This document shows positions 16,622 through 25,003 of a DNA stretch of 64,000 nucleotides, piece after piece. The stretch comes from FEN-1088 sp031407985 (GTDB lineage Bacteria; Myxococcota_A; Polyangia; Fen-1088): assembly GCA_031407985.1 (NCBI GenBank), contig JANOJB010000133.1, positions 10,570 through 74,569 on the forward strand, written 5' to 3'. The notes below the pieces were generated by a model. That model was given only the letters and a program-made list of their open reading frames with translations, made no database searches and was not told the DNA's origin. A program made the translations under genes and the position numbers. Numbering within the stretch: the first letter of the stretch is position 1; every line of letters begins with the position of its first letter.

Positions 16622-17493
16622 GATCGTGACCTTTCGTTCAGACGGTAGATGCGTCGGGCATTGTCGCAAAACACAGCGGCCCTATCGGTGGACGACAGGT
16701 CGGATAGCAAATTTCGCGCGGTGTCCAACCAACCGACGTAGCTGGAACCGATCTTCACCACGGGCCAATCGCTGCCGAAGAGCACGCGTTTCGGACCAAA
16801 ACAAGCCAGGATGCGATCGACGTAGGGACCCAAATCGCCCGGCGTCCAGGAGGCCGGATCGGCCTCCGCGATCAGGCCCGATAACTTGCAGGTGACGTTT
16901 TCCAGCATCGCCAGGCGCGCGATGTCGTCGCGCCACGGATCCAGCCACGCGTTTCGAACGTCGGGTTTCCCGGCGTGATCGAGCACGAACGTCGTTTCCG
17001 GACACAGGCGGCACAGTTCGGTGACCGACCGCAACTGGTGGTGACGAATGCAGAGATCGAACGACAGGCCCACCTGGCCCAGCTGGCGCACACCAGCGAC
17101 GAACGCGGGGCGCAGGCAGAAGCCGGGGTCGTCCTGGTCCTGGATCAGATGGCGGATACCACGAAGCAATGGCCGGCGGCACAGAACCTCCAGCGCCGCG
17201 ACGGTCTCGGCGCCGCGGTCGATGGCCGTGGCGGCGACAATCGCGGTGATGCGTGGCTGGTGCCTGGCCAGGTCTTCCACCCAAAGGGCTTCGTCGAATC
17301 CACTGTCGCAGCCGGCCTGCACGAAGACCACCTGTTCGGGCATGTGAATCCCCGCTTCGGCGCCCAGAACCGCCGGCGTGTGCGCGCCGGCGATCGAAGG
17401 CACCCCGGCCAGCCAGGGATAGGACAGGCGTCCCGGATCCCAGAAGTGGCAATGCGTGTCGATGAATTCGAACGGCGCTTCCAACCGCGGCAC
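16618..17493 (-). CDS. Amidohydrolase 2 family, probable L-fuconolactonase-type sugar lactonase
   Basis: The product is about 291 residues from GTG 17493. Longer starts up to 17595 would run into the divergent BatA gene, so the shorter one is preferred. The metal-binding barrel has FIDTHCHFWDP, TFVLDHAGKP and RVLFGSDWPV, the family signature. Fuconolactonases and pyrone-dicarboxylate lactonases share this pattern. The coupled FAH-fold gene favours sugar-lactone opening. No sugar dehydrogenase, dehydratase or transporter is adjacent, so the pathway would be completed elsewhere. Confidence 0.83.
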   Translation of the reverse strand: MPRLEAPFEFIDTHCHFWDPGRLSYPWLAGVPSIAGAHTPAVLGAEAGIHMPEQVVFVQAGCDSGFDEALWVEDLARHQPRITAIVAATAIDRGAETVAALEVLCRRPLLRGIRHLIQDQDDPGFCLRPAFVAGVRQLGQVGLSFDLCIRHHQLRSVTELCRLCPETTFVLDHAGKPDVRNAWLDPWRDDIARLAMLENVTCKLSGLIAEADPASWTPGDLGPYVDRILACFGPKRVLFGSDWPVVKIGSSYVGWLDTARNLLSDLSSTDRAAVFCDNARRIYRLNERSRS

Positions 17494-17573
17494 GCTAGCG
17501 CGGTTGTCCGCCGGGCGTCCAGGAACCGGTTGCGGTAACCTGGGCGCGCCGACGGGATCGACCCGCGGCACCG

Positions 17574-19835
17574 ATGCGTTTTCTCGCACCATCATTGTTG
17601 TTGGGCCTTCTGGCCGCGGTGCTGCCGTACCTGCTGCATCGCATGGGGCGGCGGCGCGCGAATCCGCTGCGGTTCGCGGCGATGGAACTGTTGATGCGGG
17701 CGGAACACCAGGTCGCCGCGCGGCGCCGGCTGCGCGACGTGTTGTTGCTGGTCGTGCGCACGGGCGCGGCGGCGGCGCTGCCCCTGTTGTTCGCCCGGCC
17801 CTACGCGGACGTGCGTTCGGATCTGCCGGCGTCGACCGACCGGACCCAAAGCGCTGTCATCATTTTGGATGACTCGGCCAGCATGCAGCGCCGAACGGGC
17901 GCCATCGGATCGGGAACGCTGTTCGACACAGCACGGGATCGCGCCCGGGCGCTGCTGGAAAACATGTCGCCTGAATCGGATGTCGCGCTGGTTCTGGGCT
18001 CCGAAGGGACGTCGGCGCCGGTCGCTGAACCGTCGACCGATCGCCCCAGACTGTTGGCCGCGCTGGACGCCATCAACTGCTCCGCCCGTCGCGGCGATCT
18101 GGGGGCTGCCCTGGCGCGGGCGACGCAGATCTTACAAAACGCCGGACATCGCGAACGGCGCATCTTCCTGGTGACCGATCTGCAGGCCACGGGATTTCCC
18201 TCCGACGCGACGGCGGCCTCCACCGCCGGCTCGGGCTCCGCGTCCGAATCCGCGCCCGCGTCCCCATCGACAGCCATCCCCGTGGGAATCACCGTCCTGG
18301 CGGTTGGCGCCGACGATGTCTGGGACAACCGCGCTGTTGTCGACGTCAGCGCCGAGCCGGCGCCGGAGGCTGGCGCGCAGGGTGTGGCGGTGGTGGCGGA
18401 GATCGCGAACTTCTCGGCACGCCCCGCGACGCACCTGGGCGTCACGCTGCGCTTCGACGGGGCCGAGGTGGCGCGCGGCTTCGTCGACGTTCCCGCGGGG
18501 GGACGCGTCCGCAAGCGGTTTCTGCACGCCTTCCCGGGCGGCGGCGCCACGCACCAGGCCCAGGTCGAGATCGACGGTGACCGCTTCGCGCTGGATGATC
18601 GACGCCTGGCGCGCGTCGAGGTGTCCCGGAACCTGGGTGTGCTGGTGGTGGACGGCGATCCCCGCACGGTACGCAACGAGGACGAGGTGTTTTTCCTGGA
18701 GGCTGCGTTGCGCGCGGGCGGCGGGCGATTTCAGGTTCAGGTGGTGATGCCCGACGACCTTGCGTCCCGCAACCTGGACAACACGGCGGCGATCTTCCTG
18801 GCCAATGTCGCCCGCCCCAGTGCCGATGCGGCGGCCGCGCTTATCCGTTTTGTCGAGGCGGGCGGCGGCCTGTTCATCGCGGTGGGCGATCGGGTCGACG
18901 CCGACGTCTGGAACCAGCGCCTGCGAAAGATACTGCCGCAACCCCTGGGTCTGCGCCGAACCGCGTCCGCCCGTCCGGGGACGGTGGAAGGCGAGACCGT
19001 CGACACGCGGCCCGCGGAACGCCTGGCGCCTATCGATCGACGGCATCCATTGATGGGTGGTTTCACCGCCGGCGGCGAAGGTCTGACCTCCGCGCGTTTC
19101 TTCCAGTACATGTTGCTGGAACCCATCGCCGACAACGCCGGACGACAGGTGGTGCTGCGTTACGAAACCGGCGCGCCCGCGTTGGTGGAATCCGAGGCGG
19201 GACGCGGGCGCGTGTTGCTGTTGACCACCACCGTCGATCGCGAATGGACCGATCTGCCAATCCGTCCCGGATTTCTTCCTCTGATGCAGGAGGCGGCGCG
19301 CAGACTGGCGGGGGCTCCAACCGGCGACGCGATCTCGGCGCTGTTGGTGGGGGCGATTCGCGAGATCCCGGCCGCGTCCGACGATCGCCGCATCGAAGTC
19401 ATGAAACCTGGAGGCGACAGCCGCGCGCTGGCGCCCGAGACACGCGCCACCGGGCGAGACGGGCGAGACGGGCGAGACAGCGCCGACGACAAAACCCGAA
19501 GCGTGCGCCCCGCCCGCGCCGTAGCCTTCCGCGAAACGGATCAGCCGGGGAGCTATCGCGTGCGCGCGTTTCGCAACAACGGCGCCTGGATCGACCGCCC
19601 GGACGAGACCTTCGTCGTCAACCTGGACACGCGCGAATCCGATCCGGCCGTGTTGCCACCCAATCGCCGACCCGATGCGGTCGCTGCGCGATCGGGCCGC
19701 GAAGGCCAGTCACCCACCCGGCACCTGGAATTGTGGCACGTGCTGGGTGCCGCCCTGATCGCCTTCCTGCTGCTGGAATCGATGCTGACCCTGCGGGTCC
19801 GGACCAACCGCCCGCGACCGGCCGCCGAGACGTGA
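17574..19835 (+). CDS. BatA-type membrane protein with VWA domain
   Basis: The product is 753 residues. The N-terminus (residues 1-77) is the BatA module: a hydrophobic helix, then NPLRFAAMELL and a second helix LLLVVRTGAAAALPLLFARPY. A VWA domain begins at VIILDDSASM (about residue 95), with the metal-site DXSXS pattern. A CARDB-like region and a glutamine-amidotransferase-like segment (LVVDGDP, GLFIAVGDRVD) follow, and the C-terminus has one membrane helix (LGAALIAFLLLESML). It is the expected third gene of a MoxR-DUF58 set but is separated from it by three genes. A triple RDG repeat at 19452-19478 is noted as a linker. Confidence 0.85.
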   Translation: MRFLAPSLLLGLLAAVLPYLLHRMGRRRANPLRFAAMELLMRAEHQVAARRRLRDVLLLVVRTGAAAALPLLFARPYADVRSDLPASTDRTQSAVIILDDSASMQRRTGAIGSGTLFDTARDRARALLENMSPESDVALVLGSEGTSAPVAEPSTDRPRLLAALDAINCSARRGDLGAALARATQILQNAGHRERRIFLVTDLQATGFPSDATAASTAGSGSASESAPASPSTAIPVGITVLAVGADDVWDNRAVVDVSAEPAPEAGAQGVAVVAEIANFSARPATHLGVTLRFDGAEVARGFVDVPAGGRVRKRFLHAFPGGGATHQAQVEIDGDRFALDDRRLARVEVSRNLGVLVVDGDPRTVRNEDEVFFLEAALRAGGGRFQVQVVMPDDLASRNLDNTAAIFLANVARPSADAAAALIRFVEAGGGLFIAVGDRVDADVWNQRLRKILPQPLGLRRTASARPGTVEGETVDTRPAERLAPIDRRHPLMGGFTAGGEGLTSARFFQYMLLEPIADNAGRQVVLRYETGAPALVESEAGRGRVLLLTTTVDREWTDLPIRPGFLPLMQEAARRLAGAPTGDAISALLVGAIREIPAASDDRRIEVMKPGGDSRALAPETRATGRDGRDGRDSADDKTRSVRPARAVAFRETDQPGSYRVRAFRNNGAWIDRPDETFVVNLDTRESDPAVLPPNRRPDAVAARSGREGQSPTRHLELWHVLGAALIAFLLLESMLTLRVRTNRPRPAAET

Positions 19836-20062
19836 ATCCCGAGAGCAAGGCGCGGGGTCTAGCCGGCTGCCTGTCGGACCCGCACGGGCGCTACGGCCGA
19901 GGGCGGCTGCTAGCAAGGCGCCAGACTCTTGGTTGGCTGGGCCCCATCGAGGCTGAACGGAATAGCAGCGACGATTCCCCTGTGGCGATGGTCAAACCTT
20001 GTGCCGTTCCCGGTGCGGTTTCCGCGACACGCATGTGTTACGGGCTGCGGTTCGTTCGAACG
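19836..20062. other. Convergent intergenic region, nothing recognised
   Basis: The 227 bases lie between the converging BatA and kelch-like genes. I see no gene and no strong hairpin followed by T residues. Confidence 0.4.
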
Positions 20063-22117
20063 TCAGTCGAAGGCAATCGCCAGGCTGATCACGTACGGCA
20101 ACACGAGGCTGCCCGCGGTCACGCCGGCGCGAGACGAAGGTGACGCGGCGAGGTGGTGCCCCAGGAGGCCACCGCCAATCCCGCCGCCGACCATCCCCAA
20201 CAGAATGAGCGCACCGACTCCGTCTCCCTTGCCACCGACGCTGGACGACCTGTACATGGCAAGCCCCGTGAGAGCGATGCCCAAGGTCGCCCCGCCAATC
20301 ACACCCGATGTCGTGGCAATGCCACGACCCGTTCCCGATTCGCGGGTGGCGTAGGTGCCCGCCACGGCTCCGACGACGATTGCGCTGCTGATCCCGGTCC
20401 ACATCCATGCACGGCCACGTTCACGCGCCGACAGCCAGTGACCTTCGCCCCGGGTTTCAGCCTCGGCGCATGCTTGCTTGCGCGCCGTCGATGCCGAAAT
20501 GGATTCCTTGCATACGCCCTTGCGCAGACGATCGAATCCGCGCGCTTGCCGCCGGGCCCCTTCGCGCAACACGGGAACCAATTGCTCGCGCAGCTCCAGA
20601 GCCGCGCCCTGGCGGTCGGCCGCCACGACGACGGCGTAGTCGATCTCCCATCCGTCGCGACCTTTGCGAACGTAGTGCGTGGATGCCGTGTTCCTTTCCC
20701 GTTCGGCGCCAGGCCATGTGGACAACTGGGTCGCGCATACCTTGCGCACGCTGGGCCAGCGTAGGTCCGTCATCCAGTGCGGCACGTCCGACAAACTTTG
20801 CGGATCTTGGGTCGCGCACGCCCAGAGGCGTCCGGTTCTGATCCGCGCGGTGTCACTGCCGTGGGTCCAATTTCGCAGCAATCCGCTCAATGCTGGGGCC
20901 CGTCCATTGCGGAGCGCGGCTCGGCACGCCAACGAGACAAATCCCGCGTCGTCTGCGTGAGCCTCGCCCTGGTCCCAGTTCTCGTAGAACAGGGCCTCAT
21001 CCACGTACGGAGTCATCAGGGGCGGGGGCGGGGCGTCAGCAAATACGCGCTTGATCATGTTTGTCAGCCCATCGCACGCTTCGCCCCCTATGGGCTGGTC
21101 ATCCAGGGACAGTATTTGCAGGGACGCCCCCGGCCCAATAAATCCCTGCCCATTCACGCCGAAAAACCGATGCCCATCTATCGCCTTTAGTTCGAACGGG
21201 AGTCCGAATGGATTCGGCGGCAAGACGCGCGGTGGTTGGTCAGGATCGGTCCAGATTCGCGCCACATTGGCCGATTCATCGATCAGCAAAAGTGACTCAG
21301 CGGTATTCGGCACCGTCGCCGATTGCACGCCGCCGATGCGCAGGCGCGTCGGCGCAGCAAACGATACGGTCGACGTCGTCCGCCCGTCCGAATGATTCAG
21401 CATTCCGCGCCAGTTGCCGTTCCGCTTGCCAAGCAGAAGACGCGCGTTTCCCCACCAACTGAACATCGCATCGGCCGGCATCGGTTCCTCGAACGCAAAC
21501 GAAAATTCACGCCAGTCCCCGCGGCCAATATCGTAGCGCCACGTTTTGTTGTCGCGCGCGACAACAAGAGCCCCCGCGTCGGTGATCCGATAGTCCATCA
21601 ATCCAGGGACGCGATAACCAGTTACCCGAGTCCACGAGCCCACGAATGCGAGCGGCGCGATGTATAGCCACACCTGATCATTCGCGCGCGCGCCCATCAA
21701 GACACGACCATCGGGAAGCAACCGCAGCTGGGGAAGGTCCACGGCGTCAAGCAGACGCGCGCCCGCGGTCCAACGCCCAGAGCGGGGACTCCAGATTTGC
21801 GTTTCGATGCCGGTCGAAGCAGACGCGGCGACGACCAGAACATCGCCGCCGCGCAGAAGAACCGAGGCGATGGATGTGCTTCGTATCAAAGGCGGTGCGG
21901 TCGCACCCCAAGTTCCCGCATGGGGATCAAAAACGTCGCAGCGATCGGTCTCGCACACCAGCACCCGCGCGTCGTGTAGCGCCTGAACGATTTGGGGATT
22001 GCGGGCCCCGCCAACCAATGTCCACGTGGCGGCCGTCGCCGGATTGTTCGGGAGCCACAGAACGACGAGGGCCAACAAAGCTCCACCAGCCCCGCATCTC
22101 GCCCGCCCGGGTGTCAT
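20063..22117 (-). CDS. Kelch-like exported protein with C-terminal membrane helices
   Basis: The product is 684 residues from ATG 22117, chosen because it gives a clean signal peptide ending AATWTLVGG; an in-frame ATG at 22168 adds an unlikely leader. Residues about 30-330 hold repeated LLRGGDVLV / LLPDGRVLM / TDAGALVV segments, the blade pattern of kelch or galactose-oxidase-like beta-propellers. The middle carries about ten Cys. The C-terminal 120 residues contain Gly-rich membrane helices (WTGISSAIVVGAVAGTY, ALILLGMVGGGIGGGLLG, VLPYVISLAIAF). Function unknown; it could be a surface sensor or adhesion protein anchored by its C-terminus. Confidence 0.7.
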   Translation of the reverse strand: MTPGRARCGAGGALLALVVLWLPNNPATAATWTLVGGARNPQIVQALHDARVLVCETDRCDVFDPHAGTWGATAPPLIRSTSIASVLLRGGDVLVVAASASTGIETQIWSPRSGRWTAGARLLDAVDLPQLRLLPDGRVLMGARANDQVWLYIAPLAFVGSWTRVTGYRVPGLMDYRITDAGALVVARDNKTWRYDIGRGDWREFSFAFEEPMPADAMFSWWGNARLLLGKRNGNWRGMLNHSDGRTTSTVSFAAPTRLRIGGVQSATVPNTAESLLLIDESANVARIWTDPDQPPRVLPPNPFGLPFELKAIDGHRFFGVNGQGFIGPGASLQILSLDDQPIGGEACDGLTNMIKRVFADAPPPPLMTPYVDEALFYENWDQGEAHADDAGFVSLACRAALRNGRAPALSGLLRNWTHGSDTARIRTGRLWACATQDPQSLSDVPHWMTDLRWPSVRKVCATQLSTWPGAERERNTASTHYVRKGRDGWEIDYAVVVAADRQGAALELREQLVPVLREGARRQARGFDRLRKGVCKESISASTARKQACAEAETRGEGHWLSARERGRAWMWTGISSAIVVGAVAGTYATRESGTGRGIATTSGVIGGATLGIALTGLAMYRSSSVGGKGDGVGALILLGMVGGGIGGGLLGHHLAASPSSRAGVTAGSLVLPYVISLAIAFD

Positions 22118-22628
22118 GCCGTCGTCACCGGCAATCAGGATTGCGCAGTCCCAAGAAAAGATCATCACCGCGCGAGGACGAATCAGGGTTCGTCATAGTT
22201 TCCCGGTGATGGTCAGACCCCGTGGCGCACCCGCGAGACGTGTTCCCGGTCGCGCGCGCGCGCCGATGGGGGATCGCGCGGGCAGTCGCCGTTTCCATCG
22301 GCGTGTTTTGTGTCGCGTACGGCGCAACGATCCGCGTGGCGCCGGCGCCAGTTGCCCTCAGGATCGGGGGATACGGGCGATTTCGGTCCGGACAAGTCTC
22401 TTGAACGCACTATCCTCCTGGCCCGCGCGCTGGAGCGACCCGGCGCGCCTGTGGGACGACATGGATCAGGCGATGGGCCTCGTGCGCGCGTGCGTCGCGA
22501 GAGCGCCCTGGCGCAACGCGCCCGGGAGATCCCTGCCTGACGCGTCGTGTGGTCGAAGTTACAAAGAATTGACATTGAAGTCGTTGCATGTGACCAGATG
22601 TCGGTGTAGGTTGCACTCCACAATACAC
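22118..22628. other. Intergenic region with AT-rich 3' part
   Basis: No gene is supported in these 511 bases. From about 22555 onward the sequence becomes A/T-rich and continues so into the next gene. A TTGACA -35-like box is at 22569-22574, but no good TATAAT follows at 16-18 bases. TGTGAC- and GTCACA-like half sites recur between 22589 and 22650. It is probably the promoter region of the small lipoprotein at 22629. Confidence 0.4.
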
Positions 22629-23060
22629 ATGACCACACATCGAATGTCACATCATAAGTCACTAATATCATTTGGAATAATTGCATTTTCAGCAATTGGG
22701 TGCACCGCCCCCCTACTGGCTCCGCGAAACGCTTCGGCGGATCTCCGAGGCAGCGCTGCGGTCTCTTCCCTTGAGCCGAAGCTGATCGTCGTGGGTCCGG
22801 CACGCCTGCTTCACGTCGCCACGGACAGGAAGACCGGCGTCACGTTCTTCAGCGTTCCGAGACGGGCCGGAACCGTGGCGGACTGCCGGGTGCCCAACGC
22901 CGAGACCGCGGAGTTGCAGTGGGACCGCGAGTCCGACCTGCTGGTTCGCAAGGACGAATCGATCTGCGTTGCGACCAAGCGAAAAGTGCACGTCTCGTGG
23001 CACGCGCAGCCCGACACGACCGACCGCGCGAACGCGATCGAACACGCCAGCCTTCGCTAG
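22629..23060 (+). CDS. Small lipoprotein of unknown function
   Basis: The product is 143 residues from ATG 22629; a second in-frame ATG at 22644 would also work. The signal ends FSAIGC (Cys 25). The N-terminal coding part is AT-rich and Ser/Ile/Lys-rich, unlike the GC-rich remainder. The mature part is about 115 residues with two Cys (DCRVPN, ESICVATKRK) and no motif that I recognise. Neither start has a clear ribosome site. The gene stands alone between two minus-strand genes. Confidence 0.55.
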   Translation: MTTHRMSHHKSLISFGIIAFSAIGCTAPLLAPRNASADLRGSAAVSSLEPKLIVVGPARLLHVATDRKTGVTFFSVPRRAGTVADCRVPNAETAELQWDRESDLLVRKDESICVATKRKVHVSWHAQPDTTDRANAIEHASLR

Positions 23061-23176
23061 CGTCCTTGCTTCCGGCGGGGACCAGCGCACGCCGCTGCGT
23101 GCGGATCGCGTCGATTGCGTACTGCTGACCTCCCGTGGGGCCCGGCCGTTCGGGTACCCGCGGCGCGGCGACGGAA

Positions 23177-24328
23177 TCAGGCCTCGACCACGGGCGACGC
23201 GGCGACCGGAGATCGCTGCGCGACCGGCGCGAACGATGCCGCCAGCACCTTGTGCGCCGGGGTTCCCAGCAGCGACGGCAGCATGGCCGACGGCGACGGC
23301 GCACCGATCCGACCGGCGGCCTTCATGGTCGCGACGCGCGCGGCGCTTTCCCCGACCCTGCGTCTCAATTCGGCGTCGCGCTCGGCGGCGTGGACCAGCG
23401 CATCGAACGCGCGCACCTGTCGCTCGACCGGCTCGCGAATCAAAAGCACGTCCGCGCCCGCGGCCACCGCACCGACCGCCAGCTCTTCGATTGGATAGCG
23501 GTCGGCCACCGCCTTCATCCCCAGATCGTCCGACACGATCACGCCCGCGTACCCCAGCTCACCGCGCAGCAGATCGGTCAGGATCCTCCGCGACAGCGTG
23601 GCCGGCCGATCCGGATCCAGTGCCGTGAACACGACGTGCGCCGTCATGATCGACTCGATCCCCGCCCGCGCGGCCGCCGCGAACGGCGCCAGTTCGATCT
23701 GTCGCAGACGTTCGATCGGATGGTCGACGACCGGAAGTTCCAGGTGCGAATCGGTGCGCGTGTCGCCGTGTCCGGGAAAATGCTTGCCACAACCGAGCAC
23801 GCCCGCCGCCCGCAGTCCGCGCCAGAACGCCAGCGCGTGGGTCGTCGCCTCATCCGGCGTCGTCCCGAACGCGCGGCTTCCGATCACCGGGTTGTCCGGG
23901 TTGGTGTGCACGTCCAACACCGGGGCGAAGTTCCAGCCAATACCCAGCGCCGCCAGCTCGTCGCCCAGCGCCCGACCCACCAACTCGGTTCGCGCCGGAT
24001 CGCCGGCCGCGGCCACGGACAACATGTCGGGCCACACAGTCAGGGGCGCGCGCAGCCGCTGGACCAGGCCGCCTTCCTGATCGACCGCGACCAGACAGGG
24101 CGGGTATGCCGCGCTCCCGGGCGCGGACGACCGAACGACCGTCACCACGGACGCCACCTGCGCCGGCGTCTGGATATTCGGACGAAACAACATCACACCG
24201 CCGACCTCCGAAGCCGCGATGCGACGGGCAAGGTCGTCGGGCAACGAAGGCCCGTCGAAACCGACCGTCAGCAACTGCCCCACCGCGCGGGCCAGATCGC
24301 CGCTCACGACAGACCGCCAGGCAACCAT
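23177..24328 (-). CDS. nagZ: Beta-N-acetylhexosaminidase, GH3 (NagZ)
   Basis: The product is 383 residues. NagZ motifs are present: VDQEGGLVQRL, NFAPVLDV, KHFPGHGDT (182-190) with the catalytic His/Asp dyad, and the nucleophile in SDDLGM (266-271). It lacks the second domain of secreted GH3 enzymes and has no signal peptide, as expected for the cytoplasmic enzyme that removes GlcNAc from anhydro-muropeptides. The recycling genes murQ and anmK at 47.5-49.6 kb make the next steps of the same pathway. The gene is single, divergent from the epimerase gene. Confidence 0.93.
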   Translation of the reverse strand: MVAWRSVVSGDLARAVGQLLTVGFDGPSLPDDLARRIAASEVGGVMLFRPNIQTPAQVASVVTVVRSSAPGSAAYPPCLVAVDQEGGLVQRLRAPLTVWPDMLSVAAAGDPARTELVGRALGDELAALGIGWNFAPVLDVHTNPDNPVIGSRAFGTTPDEATTHALAFWRGLRAAGVLGCGKHFPGHGDTRTDSHLELPVVDHPIERLRQIELAPFAAAARAGIESIMTAHVVFTALDPDRPATLSRRILTDLLRGELGYAGVIVSDDLGMKAVADRYPIEELAVGAVAAGADVLLIREPVERQVRAFDALVHAAERDAELRRRVGESAARVATMKAAGRIGAPSPSAMLPSLLGTPAHKVLAASFAPVAQRSPVAASPVVEA

Positions 24329-24550
24329 TGCGCGGCGTTCCGTGTCGAAGCCCGGGGCCTGGAAAAACCCAAAGATGCACGCATGCCCGGATCATAGGCC
24401 CCCGCGGCGGATCAGCCACTTCCCGCCGTCCCTGGCTCGCCTCGCCCTACCTTCCCCACGCCCGTCCATTCTTCTTCTCTTCTTCCCAAGCCGGGTAAGC
24501 GTTGATATGAACTGCGGACCTTACGCCGGCCGTGCCGGATTTTGCCTCCC

Positions 24551-25003
24551 ATGATCAAGGTCAAGCGCATCGATCACGTCGCCATCGCCGTCAACGATCG
24601 CGACGGCGCGACCGCGAAACTGGGCGCGCTGTTCGGGTTGTGCGGGGGCGCCATCGAGTACGTGGCGGACCAGAAGACTGACGTCGCTTTCCTGCATGCC
24701 GCGTCCGCGAATTCCGGGGGCGAAGGCGACACGGCCCTCGAAATCATCGCGCCCTCCAGCCCAGCCGGCAACGCGGGCCTCGCGCGCTTTCTCGAAAGCC
24801 GTGGCCCCGGACTGCACCACATTTGTTTCGAGGTCGACGATCTCCCCGGCGCGCTCGCATCCCTGAAAGCTGCGGGCGTGCGCCTGATCGACGAAGCACC
24901 CCGACCCGGCGCGCGCGGGCATCTGGTTGCGTTTCTGCACCCCGCCTCGACCGGTGGTGTCCTTTTTGAACTGTGCGCGACCCCCCACGGAGCCCCAGCG
25001 TGA
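24551..25003 (+). CDS. mce: Methylmalonyl-CoA epimerase
   Basis: The product is 150 residues. It is a VOC-fold protein with the metal ligands of the family in RIDHVAIAV, LHHICFEVDD and the final LFELC, and the GARGHLVAFLHP stretch before it. It interconverts the R and S forms of methylmalonyl-CoA in propionate metabolism. No mutase or carboxylase is adjacent. Its GTGA stop/start overlap couples it to the outer-membrane protein gene that follows, an unexpected pairing. No strong ribosome site is visible before the ATG. Confidence 0.88.
   Translation: MIKVKRIDHVAIAVNDRDGATAKLGALFGLCGGAIEYVADQKTDVAFLHAASANSGGEGDTALEIIAPSSPAGNAGLARFLESRGPGLHHICFEVDDLPGALASLKAAGVRLIDEAPRPGARGHLVAFLHPASTGGVLFELCATPHGAPA

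Noticed and set aside
22569..22597. Complete sigma-70 promoter for the small lipoprotein
   Set aside because: TTGACA is good, but no -10 box is found at 16-18 bases.
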